A stretch of 64,000 nucleotides of DNA, taken from the NCBI GenBank assembly GCA_014904985.1, contig MU128928.1:18527-82526 (forward strand), given 5' to 3'. This stretch comes from Hydnum rufescens UP504. Its lineage: Eukaryota > Basidiomycota > Agaricomycetes > Cantharellales > Hydnaceae. The position numbers and the translations under genes are program-made. Numbering within the stretch: position 1 is the stretch's first letter; each line of letters opens with the position of its first letter. Below are positions 9,048 to 21,000 of the stretch, in pieces. The notes under the pieces were generated by a model, which was not told the DNA's origin, ran no database searches, and worked only from the letters and a program-made list of their open reading frames with translations.

Positions 9048-9122
9048 GGGACCTACTTAGGTACCATTATCTGCCCCGGAAGTGGTACCTAACTAGGTAG
9101 GCTTAGATGACTGACCAAGGTG
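9048..9122. repeat. right TIR with internal hairpin
   Basis: GGGACCTACTTAGGTACC and GGTACCTAACTAGGTAGG flank a CTGCCCCGG loop; the tip is GACTGACCAAGGTG. Reversed relatives lie at 32317, 36538 and 39930. GGCCAATTTTCGGCC-type short repeats (8950-9000) lie just inside. Confidence 0.85.
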
Positions 9123-10258
9123 AAGCTCCATTTGCTAAAGATCCCTATGGCTACAGATGGGAGCACTTGGATGAATGGGGACGGCTGGGAAAGTTCAAAT
9201 GGACATATCACACCCAGTTGCTTCCTAAGAACTTCCCCTTCCCATTGCACCGTGCCTTCATTCCCTTCGACATCAGCCAGTTCAACTTCGACCCTCACAT
9301 TCACCTCCTCCAAGCACGGGGGCCAAACCCTCAACTTTGCTCCCTGTCGATCAAATTCTTGAATGATGCCCGGGACGCTAGCCACGTGATGCTGCACTGT
9401 ATTAGACATATAGACCAGATTACGAGCCGATTTCACATCCTCCTTCCCTCTGCCTATGATCAGGACTGGCATTTCGGCTCTATGTGGATGTATCTCCTAC
9501 AGCAGGGATTGACCCCAGCCCCAGCTTGGAAAGCCATCCACGTCGCCCAGGAGATTCGAAGGAGAGTACTCAACACGACAGGGTTCACCAATATGGCCTT
9601 CCACGTCATATTATACCTCATCTGCTTCAAGGAACAGCTCCACCCTCTGCAGTTCTGGACGACCATATGTCTCGCGTGGCTCATCATATCAAAACAGGAT
9701 GCCTGCTCCCAACTCATCAGTGAGGGGCTTGCGCAATTAGGAGTCCTGGTATGGGCGATGGAAATTGAGAACAAGAACCCTCCCCTTGAGCTTCTTCCCA
9801 GGGGGATGACTCAGAACTCGCCCTTGTGGATTTCGGCTGAACGGGAGATCCGTGAAAAGCACCCCTCCTGGAGAATGATGGACTCGTACCCCTGCAAGGT
9901 TGTTCAGGAGAAATTCAAGCAGAATGTCCGAGAGCAGTTCTCTCATCGTTTGGTGAGCCCACCTGAATATGCATGGGTGATGAAGAAAAACCACCCGTGG
10001 GAAACGAGGCACCCTGGTCCTTACTACTGCCATCATCCAGCCTACTTCCACAAAGCCAAGGGCCCGCCTGGTGAAGTCTACCTGGAGGGGCTGCTCCGAT
10101 GGCTGTCGCAAATCCAGGAAGGCAACTATCTGCCAGTACTGAAGGAGCTGCAGGAATGCCTGGGGGAGGAGACATTGCCTCTGACCAAGTGGGCCAATCA
10201 TGAATTCTCTCCTCCCCCCCCTGGCCTTCCTCCACCAGAATTATCCGATGTGTCATGA
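9123..10258 (+). pseudogene. unrecognised gene, middle part
   Basis: Continues the frame interrupted at 4654 (codons from 9131: FAKDPYGYRWEHLDEWG). The ATG at 9107 lies inside the transposon TIR and is not the original start. Joined to 4416-4654 the frame gives 455 codons to a TGA at 10258. The protein is rich in Trp, His and Pro, with no domain I recognise and no clear signal peptide. The frame probably slips in the C-run at about 10210-10222, because the alternative frame continues with a plausible protein. It may be an Agaricomycete orphan family. Confidence 0.6.
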
Positions 10259-11534
10259 ATGGATGGAATGCAAAGTACATGAATGGCACAAGCCCGAACC
10301 TTTCCCCAAACCCACCTTACGGACTGAGTTGGCGGCGCACCTAATCAACCCCTCTGCCTGCACTCATGGCGCTCCCCCTGCCCTGCTGGAGCACCTTGAC
10401 GACATAGACCCCTGTTACCCCTCCACTCGAGGTGCAGCAAGAAGGTCCCATGCGGAATCGCCAGAGAGAGACGAGTACGCCAGCGACAGGATGCTCCCTC
10501 CTATCCTGAGGAAGAACTTGAACCGTACGAGGACTTTGCATCTCAGGAGGATAACGATTTCACCCTGCCAGAAGGGGCCACTCTCCTGTCCGACGAGTCC
10601 CCCACCAAGGAATCAGGGAACGTGCCCCCTACAACCGACCCTGATGAAGTCTGGGGAGAAACCAAGGTGCAAATGGAGAGGTTCCCAGTGGAATTATCCC
10701 CATTTGTGTACTTGAACTCCCCAGCGCAATTGGAGGAGGAACTAGTCAAACGCTATGGTTCTGGGGTCAAAGAATGGCTCTATGAAGAACCCCAACTCAT
10801 CCTGGTCTTCACACATTGAGACCGTGCCCGCAGAGCCCTAGAGAGCCAAAAGGGGGCAGCGAAGTTCTACCCTTCAGAGCCCTCAGCATGTGCCCGGCCA
10901 TACAAGGAAGGAAAATATCATACGTGGAGTGGGGAAGTCCAAAACCAGATTTTGGAGACTGTCAAGATATGCCGCATGGGGCGTAAGAACGAATGTCCTA
11001 TCCCAGAAATGGTTCTTGTAAGCGGTAGCCCAGCTCGCCCCCCTGGCACGACGTTCAAATCGGCCGACCTCATGCGGGTTCTCTACCCCCAAGGCCCCCC
11101 TCAGATTTTTGGGACCTCCCAAAGCCTCATGTTGCGATACTTAATCTCACCCCTAATCGCGATCCAATATCTTAAGCAGAGGGTGAATCATCTCAAACCT
11201 ATCAAACATCCATTCACCGCCCAGATCATTAAGGCCACAAACGAGGTATTAGGGGTACTCGAAAGACATCTATCATACGAAGATCCCATCAAATTCAACA
11301 TGCAAATCCTGTTCCTAGGTCCCCACCATGACAGTCCTCATATGGCTAGCCCATGCCATCCTGGAAGTCGACCCCACCTCTATTGGAGCCTGTGGCATGT
11401 ATGCCAGTGAACAATTCAGATGGAACAGGTGGTTTGAAAGGTATGAGATTACATTAGATGACCTAGGTATCGAAGACCTTGGCCTCCATGGAACAAGAAT
11501 CATAGTGTCCATGCTGGGGGGCTCTGTAATATAG
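10200..11534 (+). pseudogene. unrecognised gene, 3' part, broken by frameshifts
   Basis: Coding-like sequence moves through frames: 10200-10480 (NYPMCHEWMECKVHEW), about 10500-10819 (acidic, EEELEPYEDFASQEDNDF, ending in a stop at 10819), 10820-11410 (KICRMGRKNECPIPEM) and 11328-11534 (RWFERYEITLDDLGIEDLGL). At least three shifts and one stop are needed to read it as one protein, so the gene was dead or dying. Its strand and order match the 4416-10258 pieces. Confidence 0.5.
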
Positions 11535-12900
11535 TGCTCATGGTTTGTATGTACATAGCAGTCATCCCCTATGTCTGTCCCTTCATCTGTACTATTACAT
11601 AATAGCGTGGCTGCGATGATTCTAAGTCGCTAACACGGTGGAATCAAATTCATCTTTTTGCCTGGACATCTTCACTCTTGTGAGACCCGTGAAACTATGC
11701 AGCCACGTGACTGAGTTGCATTATGACCTGCTTGATTAAGCTACCCAAACCATCGCCATAGAGCACAGTGTTGCGAAGGATAAGGGAGAGTCGCGTACGA
11801 GCGCGACTCTACTAAGTGAGTCCTTTCTCTGACCTACTAGCTGACCACTCCCTCACCTCCTGAGATAGTAGCCTGGCCCCTTAGCCAGCTACTACCACAC
11901 TTCCCCTATTCCTTTCCCCTCTCCCTCCGCTTCTCCCACATACAAGGTGAAGCCAGTGCTTAGCCTTGTGCGTGGCCCGTCCACTCAAAGCCAGTGCTTA
12001 GAGCAGGAGGATTACCCACTCTCCTCTGTTTACAGGAATGTCAACTCTGCCTCATCTAACAATGACTCCTGCATATATTCGAAGTCAAATAATGCAATAT
12101 TACAGAAAGGCATGGCAGTGGAGAAGTAAAGACAAGTGTTGGCACTGTACAGTTGATTAGTCACTTGCATAGCCCTTGGCCCCTTATGTGTTCTGGATTC
12201 CAGAGATCAATGCTTGACTGCTGGAATTTGTGGAATGTCAATTCAAGCTCTTGAGTTCAAATTACATTCCTGAGAATTTGAGGCTAGAATCCAGATTCCC
12301 AACTAATTCCAAAACTGATTCTCAACTTGATTCCAGCTCAATTCCTGCCAAATTCTTGCAGTGTGAAACCCCCCAATGTGACAGTGACAATTGATGCCCC
12401 ACTTCCAAGCTTTATTTTGTAGTGCTGTCTATGCAGCCTGAAAGTATAAGAGCCATTCACTTTCAGCCTTCAAGAGCATCAGTCCTTTTATTTCTTCTCC
12501 TGATCTCATCTATCTTATAATGAGGTCTACAGTCTCTTTGTTTCTTGCTCCAGGAATTGAATACATCAATAATTCACCCCTCAAAGGAGGATCCATCACA
12601 CAGGGTGCTCCTCACTTCATTGTTTAATGGTGTGGTATATTGCAATCAGCATTGAATTGATCTCTTGCAAGGATTAGCACACAATCCACTTCAGGCTGGG
12701 GAGCCAGCAAGACTGCCCCCCAAGACAAATTGAAGCTCATGGGGTACTACATGATCCTAGAATTGCATTGTCATATGGGAAGAGAGAAGGAAACAATAGT
12801 AGAAGTTGTATCATGCAAGGGGTTGTACAATATACACAATGGTTCTTGGGCTGCCCCCTATGCCAAGTTGGTTATCAACACCACTAACAACCAGCACCTT
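11535..12900. other. no supported gene
   Basis: AT-rich unique-looking sequence between the broken gene and the 3' end of the first NLR. Only short ORFs without coding character; no repeat family from elsewhere in the window was recognised. Confidence 0.5.
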
Positions 12901-15900
12901 CTACTTCACAATCAATTCTTGACATTGTGCCCACTGTATACCACACTTAAAGTGCTGAAAATCAATCTGGGTCTTGTTGGGATTTCCCATCATGAGAGAG
13001 TTAGGGTGCTCCAGGGATGTGCGGTAGGCAACAGGGATCCAGAGAATACACTCATTATTGAGTCCCAAAATCCATCCATCATCAAGCTGAAAGGGGCAGG
13101 GTGGGAGTGGGAATAGATGGACAGGGTATTGGAGGATGTGCTTGGACACTGCAGCAGCCAGCTGTGAAATTTCAACAGCATTGTTCTCAGAGCCACCTGC
13201 AGTCCACCTGCCATGAGGTGAAAAAGCAGTGGACAAGATTCCACCATCATCTCCCTTCATTGGCTGGCCACCTGACTCTACATCCCAGAGTTGTATGGTC
13301 TTATCTGAGGAGCCAGATGCAATCTGCTGGCCATCAGGTGAGAAAGCAACAGACAAAACAGCATGATCATGTCCCTCCATTGGCTGGCCAATGTTTGCAC
13401 CTGTCTCCACATTCCAGAGTTGAATGGTCTTGTCTCCAGACCCAGAAGCAATCTTCCTGCCATCAGGTGAGAAAGCAATGGACAAGACAGCATCATCATG
13501 CCCCTCCATTGGCTGGCCAAGACTCACACCTGTCTCCACATCCCAGAGTTGTATGGTCTTGTCCAATGAGCCAGAAGCAATCCACTGGCCATCAGGTGAG
13601 AAAGCAACAGACAAAACAGCATGATCATGTCCCTCCATTGGCTGGCCAATGTTTGCACCTGTCTCCACATTCCAGAGTCGAATGGTCTTGTCTTCAGACC
13701 CAGAAGCAATCTTCCTGCCATCAGGTGAGAAAGCAATGGACAAAATAGCATGACCATGACCCTTCATTGGCCCACCAATGCTCACACCCATCTCCACATC
13801 CCAGAGTCGTATAGTCTCATCCAAGGAGCCAGAAGCAATCTTCCTGCCATCTGGTGAGAAGGCAATGGATGAGACAGCACCATCATGCCCCTCCATTGGC
13901 TGGCCAATGCTCACACCCATCCTTACATCCCAGAGTTGGACAGCCTTGTCCAAGGAGCCAGAAGCAATTTGCTTCCCATCAGGTGAGAAAGCAATGGACA
14001 AGATGGCATCATGCCCATCCATTGGCTGGCCAATGCTTGCACCTGTCTCCACATTCCAGAATTGGATGGTCTTGTCTGATGAGCCAGAAGCAATCTGCTT
14101 GCCATCAGGTGAGAAAGCAACAGATAGTACATCTTTATGATGTCCTTCTAAGATATTTGGCCAGTGCTGAAGTCGTCCCCGTGCAAGTCTTGCAACTCCT
14201 GGAAATTGGCTTTGCCACCTCTGATATAGGAGGGATGATGCAGGAGCAAATGTCAGGCCAGAGAGGTAGATGTGAGGTGTGCTTGTTGCAATGGCAGTTG
14301 CAAACATGGAGATGAATTGCATAGCATCCTGTTGCAGCTCAGCAAGGCCCACAGGAATCTGGGGAACACATGTTTTGGATCAGCCCACAGCTTCTGTGTG
14401 TTCCCAAATTAGAACCATGCTCACATGAGAGGTATTAAGTGAGGCTAATGCAATTTGAGGGGAGCTCTGGGTAAGGCTCATCACTTCCAACCAGTACAGA
14501 AAATGTTTCTGGAAGAATGACTCCAAGGGTTTCTGAGGAAACTTGCCAGCACGCAGTGCAGACACATGGACACTCCAGAATCGACAAGCATAATACAGAT
14601 GATGAGGGATGTATTTTTCCTGGAGATACTTAATGTAGGGGATGTCAATATTGCGAAGGAATGACGTTGGGATTTGACAGATATTGAAGCTCAAGGTCTG
14701 GTCCATCACGTGAAAGCACCCCAGGGCCATGTGTTCATTTGCTTCGTTTTTGTCGATGTAGAAATCTTTGTTACGCTCCGGGTTACACATGAAATCACGA
14801 TAAGACGAGTGGAAAGGCACAATTGGCTCATGGTCACTGTGTGTCCCACTAAGAAGCGAGGCGAGAGACTTCACAATGCTTCGCTGGATCTCCATGTCAT
14901 TCGGGTCATCCGGAGTGAGGATAGAGTCAGGTGGAACTAGGTGCACCAGGGCATGCAACGACAGAGGCTCCTGAGCGCATATAATTCGGCCTAGGATTGA
15001 CTTGACTTGCTTTACTGCTATCTCGTTGTATCGACCCCAGTGCTCTTTCATGATGGTGCTATAGAGCGGGTACAGCCCTTCATCACCATGCAGCACCGTC
15101 GCAATCCTTTCCCGCGGGCCGATGCCGGCTTCACCATCCCCACGAATGAAGCGGCAGGCAGTAGCAGCCCACAGAAAAGATGTTCCGGCCATCTGAATGA
15201 GATCCCTTAGCTGGGTACGATACTTTTCTCGGAGTACATTCACGTGACGTAGGGCATTGTGTATAAAGATTGCAATGTCGCGCGAGGTCTGATAAGTCGG
15301 GATATCATCTACAAGGATGATGTCAACCCCGGGCGGTAGCGGAGACTGCAATGCACTTTGAACATCGGGCTCATATCTCGAAGTGACTACGACTCGAAGA
15401 CCAGGTGGGAGTTCTGATGCTCGCTTTGTTAGAATAGCGAGTGCGTCCGCACGATCCAAAACGTCCCCAGATTCGTCGAATGCGTCGATGAAAACCGCAG
15501 TCACCCCAAGGGCCTTATCATCCTCGAATGGTGCAATGATAAAGTGTTGGAACTGCAGTTTGCAGTCAGGGGTTGTTCGTATCGCGGCGTCATTCTTGAC
15601 AGCATCGACCAGGCGTTGCTTCCGGGAGTTGTCGAGGTCGGTGAGGTCTCGAGCGATCGTACTGAACAGGTTGGTTAGGTTTGCGAGGGGTTTATTTTTG
15701 TCGAAGCCATAGTATGACCCCATGCGGTCAAGCTCAGAAATGCGTTTCGCGCATGAGCGAAGGATCGAGGATTTCCCCGAACCCGCGGGGCCACAGAGCC
15801 AAAGTATACGAGACGATTCATTAGAGTTCAATATTATCGAGCCACTTGAATCAGACGATGCCGTGTCTGCTCCAACGACCCAGTGTACTATAGCGTCGAT

Positions 15901-17389
15901 GATTTCAGTACGCGTACCTGGAAAGCACGCTTTATCCAGATCGTGATGGGCCTGTGGGGCGTATTTTAGTTCATTGAGCACTTGCAAGTCCCCTGAGGAC
16001 CATCTTAGAACGCAGGTTTTGACCGAAGACATGCAAGAAGCACTTACGGACTTCGGTCACGACATCTAAGACGCGATGCGTAATGACGGAGGATTGTATG
16101 TTCGCATGATCAATCAGATTCCGTCGGAGAGTTTCCAGGATCGTCGTGTAGTTATCGATCCGTGCGTCCACATGAGAAACCGTGTACTTTACAGTGCGTT
16201 TGACTGTGCCCCCTCCTGATCAGTCTTGGAGTAGTAGAACACGCAGGATTCTCCATACCGAACGACTTGTCTCTGCTATAATCCCGAATGAAATGGGCAC
16301 ATTCCATTACTTGGTGTAATATTTGGTTGATGATATCTTGATCTCTTTCCGAGCGTTTCTTCAATTCCTCGGGTTCATCAGCAAAAGAGCAGCTATCCGC
16401 CATAGCCTGGACTAAACGCATCACTTTGGCATCTTGGGCAGAAGCAATCTAACAGAACACGGGTCAGAGAACATACAGATACAAAAGTTGATTCTAGTCG
16501 CACCATATACGCTGCTGAGGCAACCCCCCACGTTAACTTGATCCAAGGGTGAGCCTGTTCGTAAAATATTTCTTAACGGTCGCGTGGCGCAGGCAATTCA
16601 GGATGAAACGTACCTCGGCCAGGATATCAGCAACTTTCACAAGAGCGGCAAGGCGACTCAACAAAGGCTGCCAAGCATTGAACTGGGCTGTGATTTCTGT
16701 TACAAGTGGGGTGGTAGGTTGAATGGCGTTGTTGACCGCGGCTAGTCTGGGACCAAGCTGCTCGGCAACCTCACGAGTGGATGCGAGAGAGGATGTGACA
16801 CATATTGTTAATTCTCCGAGTTTGTTGTTCGTGTCACCCTTCAGATCGAGGCATATCTCTGCTGGGATAGAGGCCGCGCGTGAGCGTGGCCCAATCTCCA
16901 CATAAACATCAGCAGCTTCACCTTTGTCTGTCGCGGAGGAGAGATCCAAAGTACACGATGCGACGGCTCGCGACAAACGTCCAAAACGGCGCTCGCGCAA
17001 ATCTATAGTCACTCTGCAATCGATAGGCGTTCGAGTTCGAGTCACCACCGTGCTGCCGAGGGAATGTGAATAAGGGCGACGAAATATGTGCGCATGAACT
17101 AGACCTACAACTCCTCCCCGAAGGGATCCTTCCACGTCATGACCTCATGTGTTGCCCGGAGGTAGGCTGACTTTGGCGAACGCAGCCCAATGACGGTGGC
17201 AGGAGGCTCAATGATGAAGTGAAGGCGATAGCGTTTCGATGTATGTAGAAAGTGACTGCTACATCTGGCCTCTGTTGCGAGGACCAAATAGGCTTGTTGG
17301 ATGCGAATTGTTGGTCTGTAAGTGGATAGCATACCTGAGATATGAACTTGGCGCATGTCCGCTGGGTTCAGCGGGTCTTTGGATACCAT
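12901..17389 (-). CDS. NACHT-WD40 NLR-like protein (STAND receptor), 7 exons, about 1380 aa
   Basis: Six introns join in phase: 17053-17108, 16555-16613, 16449-16503, 16204-16258, 15993-16047 and 14359-14424, each 55-66 nt with GT..AG. The coding total is 4143 nt. ATG at 17389. An N-terminal region of about 370 aa comes first. The NACHT NTPase follows, with P-loop GPAGSGKSS (about 15770), Walker B VFIDAFDES (about 15490) and VVVTSRYEPD. Seven to eight WD40 repeats (13150-14160) with SPDGKQIASGS and DKTIQLWDVE are very alike at DNA level. The end LDDGWILGLNNE..WIPVAYRTS matches the usual tail of fungal WD40 NLRs. Known: such proteins (HET-E/NWD class) sense non-self and may trigger cell death. 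It looks intact. It is head-to-head with the NLR at 18021. Confidence 0.85.
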
Positions 17390-18020
17390 GATGGGCGAGA
17401 GAGCGAACTGCCCAGACGTTTAAAGATAATAGACGGCGGTGTGATCGACCAACACTCGAGGGGCGAAGAGGCGGAGATCAATTTGCGATCACGGAGCTCT
17501 CGTGGAGAAGCACACTAGAAAGGACCCCGGCGAGCTCAAGGAACCCCCCGATCCAAAAAAGTACCTTTTCGCCCCCTTTTTGTACCTAGCATTGATCCAA
17601 AATCGTACCCTTTTTGCTGTTTTTTTGCGCAATGTACCATAAGAACAAGTACCTTTTTGGACTCAGTTGGGGGAAGGTCAGAGGAAAAATAGTACTGTTT
17701 TGGCAGACGGGCAAGTGGTTCACTCACGGAGACCCCACTTTCCCCTTTCGTCCTTGAGGCTTGAGGTCTCTGCAAAAAGCTCCCGGAAATTCCCGGAAAT
17801 AGCCGGGGGCCTCAACAGCAGTCACTTGCGAGATCTCCAGCCAAAGGAATGGGAAGAAGGGACCCGGACACCCCACAGAGGACCACAAAGGGTCTTCACA
17901 GGTCTAGAGGGAAGTGGCGGTAGGGTCCTATCGGAAAAAAGTACCTTTTTGGACGTTTCTCAAAAAAAATTGTACCGAAATGGCATGGTCAGTGAGATTC
18001 ATTAGGAAGTTGCTGACGTA
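17390..18020. promoter_or_regulatory. shared divergent intergenic region of two NLR genes
   Basis: 631 bp between the two start codons. GTACC followed by a T-run recurs, for example GTACCTTTTCG (about 17562), TTTTTGTACC (about 17577), CGTACCCTTTTTGC (about 17604), GTACCTTTTTGGACT (about 17650) and GTACCTTTTTGGACG (about 17941), with weaker forms near 17690 and 17971. The repetition suggests regulatory sites or a small repeat; use is inferred. Confidence 0.4.
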
Positions 18021-21000
18021 ATGACATGTTTCAGGCACGGATCCAGGTTTATCATCAGCGGAATATACCGGTCCGGTTCCGAGATTGACGCGCTTAGAGT
18101 CCATGCAGATTGCGGGGTATATCGGATTGAACGATACCGCCTTCGTATCTCCACCCTCGACGCAGGCGAGTGGATCCTTCCAACTGATCCTGGTATTGTC
18201 AAGGGTGGGGCACACTTGTTGATCACGATGCAACACATTACACACAATATCACTCTCAGTACTATCAGTGAGTTACTTTTCAATCTCTCCTCCGGTCCTC
18301 CCCCTCACCAGTGCTTGTCCTCAGCCACTGGCCATGGGGGTCATGGGGAAAACGGCGGTACTGGTGGTCGTGCGGGGGATATCTATTTCGGTTCTGGTAA
18401 TAGTCAACCCCCCCCCTCGATACCTGGAATCCTTGCCCATAATCAATGCTCTTCCAGGCGGGACTTCCCTTTTAATGGCTCTTCCTCACGCTCCATATGC
18501 GGCCCACGACTCTTTCCGCGAGGATGCACCATCCTCATGTCTAGTGGGCACACGTGTTGCTGTATTGGAGGAAATTTCCACGTGGTCAGAGAGTGCGAAT
18601 GGTGAAAGGCCACCTATATACTGGCTTAACGGAGTCGCTGGCATCGGTAAATCGACCATCGCGAAAACCGTCGCAGAACGAGCGCAAGAGAAACGCATGC
18701 TAGGCGCGACTTTCTTTTTTTCTCGGAAGAAGGAGTCTCTATGGGATCCAGCCCTCGTACTACCGACCCTCGCTTTCCAACTTGCCCAATCAGATGATGC
18801 GTTCAGGAACGTCATAGTGGATGCCATCGAACGAGATTCGGAAGCCGGACGAAAGACACTGTTGTCTCAGCTTCAGAAATTAATCCTGTCGCCCCTACTC
18901 ACTATCGATCCCCGTCGGAGCCCAATACTTATCGTCCTTGATGCCCTCGACGAGTGCGAGGAAAATGGTGCTACTAATATTTTGGAACTCATGTTTACAC
19001 ACCTCATCCGAATACCTTTCCTACGGATCTTAATCACAAGCCGTCCACAACCTCACCTATCCTCCGTATTCAACAAGGCATCGAGCCTGGCGGAGACAGC
19101 TCTTCACGATATCGACGCCTCAGTCGTTGACCAAGACATCCGCTTGTACATCTCTACCGAACTGGCCAAAATTCCAAGGAAACTTGGTCTTGACATGCCT
19201 ACTGATTGGGCGACGGAGGCGGAGAAGAATGCCCTGGACACCCTGGTAAAGAAGTCCGGGAAGTTATTCGTTTACGCAGCAGTGGTGATCGGCTTCATTG
19301 GGGACGGTTGGGTGCGAGATCCTCAATTTCAACTAGGGCTCATCCTTAACACCTGGTCCCTCAAACAAGCCCAGGCGAAACCTTATTCGCCCCTGGACAA
19401 GCTCTACATGGAAGTGCTTCGCAAGTCGCTTTCTCCATTTAATCATCAAGAGATTCTGAAACGGTTTCAAACCGTCGTCGGGAGCATCGTGCTGTTGCGG
19501 GAACTCCTCCCGCTCCCTTCATTGGCTGTGTTTGTTTGCTACACAACGCACGTCGTCGAGGAGAGTTTGCGCCATTTTCACTCAGTCATCATCCCCCCCT
19601 CTAATAACCAGCCCCCTCGTATCTACCACCCTTCATTTCTCGAGTTTATTACCGATCCTTCGCGCTGTTCCATGAGGGAATTTGTGATTGTTGCTGTGCC
19701 AGAGCAGGAACTGCGGCATGCTATCCGATGCTTCGAACTCATGGCGAAACATCTAAAACGGGACATCGCCGGGATCTCGGATCCATCTCTGCTGAACAGG
19801 GAAGTCGATGGATTTAAGGAGAAAGTGAGAGAGGCGCTATCACCGGAGGTCCAGTATGCATGTCGGCACTGGGCATCCCATCTACGGTGCGTGGAGATTG
19901 GGGAGGGGAGTATAATGAGGGCACTGGAGACATTCTTGACGCAGTCAGTTTTATGGTGGTTCGAAGCAATGAGTCTGCTTGAGAGTATCTCGAATGCTCC
20001 AAGCTCGATTGAAGTGGCTCACCGCTGGGCGGTATGTGTATTCCTTCTCGATCCTCGATGCAGTGACTGAATAGGGAACGACTGTAATTATAGGACAGTT
20101 CGAGATGCAAGCCGAGTGTTGTAAGAATTCTGTCCGATTCCCATCGATTCATTCTCGCACATCGGGATGTGATAAGATCGAGTGCACTGCATGTGTACCA
20201 TTCTGCATTGCCTTTCACAGCACATGACACTATGCTATACAAGACATATACTGGAGATGGAAAGAATTCTATTCAGGTTCTCCAAGGCATGGAGTCCAAA
20301 TTGCCACGGCACTTGGGTGCTTTACATGCCCATTCTGACACAGTTACAACTGTTGCATTTTCCCCCGACGGATTGTGCCTGGCATCAGGCTCCAGTGATT
20401 ATACTCTGCGGTTGTGGGATCCCAAAACAGGCATATCCATCAAAACACTGAAAGGCCATTCTGGTTCGGTTAGGACCATTGCATTTTCCCTTGATGGATT
20501 GTGCCTGGCATCAGGCTCCAATGATTATTCTCTGCGATTGTGGGACCCCAAGACAGGCAGATTGATCAAAACACTGGAAGGCCATTCTGGTTCAGTTAGA
20601 ACCACTGCATTTTCCCCTGATGGGTTGCACCTGGCATCAGGCTCTGATGATTATACTCTGCGACTCTGGGATCCCAAGATGGGCATATGCATCAAAACAA
20701 TGAAAAACCATCATGGTTCGGTTAGGACCATTGCATTTTCCCCCAGGCCTGATGGATTGTACCTAGCATCAGTCTCTGATGATCATACTCTGCAATTGTG
20801 GGATGGCATGTCTGGTGTATTCATCAGAAGATTGGAACATGATTCTCATCAACTTTGGGAACTTGGATTTTCCTTTTATCATGATACTCCAATTCCACAC
20901 CCAGAGACCTTGACTGCCCAACCCCTGCATCACCTACCATCTGTAATAACTCCTAAGCCATCTGTGGCCATGACTCCACTCATCTGGCAATGTGAAGGTC

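Larger units (their letters stand above)
4655..9122. mobile_element. intact 4468-bp foldback element with two divergent arrays of hairpin-bearing introns
   Basis: Boundaries are fixed by three things: a 7-bp duplication AAGCTCC (4648-4654 and 9123-9129), terminal inverted repeats (CAGGC/CACCT followed by TGGTCAGTC), and restoration of an interrupted open frame when it is removed. Order: left TIR, minus-strand exon-intron array, central palindrome of about 620 bp, plus-strand exon-intron array, right TIR. Ten introns are predicted: minus 5121-5236, 5429-5533, 5913-6013; plus 6852-6953, 7116-7210, 7324-7417, 7535-7628, 7755-7848, 7975-8074, 8211-8322. Each contains a hairpin. No transposase is encoded, so it is presumably mobilised in trans. 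The TIR start and 7-bp duplication do not settle the superfamily. Confidence 0.85.

Noticed and set aside
16014..16047. 34-nt intron in the first NLR
   Set aside because: Too short and out of phase; the acceptor at 15993 gives a 55-nt intron that keeps the frame.
20094..20170. Frameshift between the NACHT and WD40 parts of the second NLR
   Set aside because: The intron 20032-20093 joins the two frames exactly in phase, so no shift is needed.
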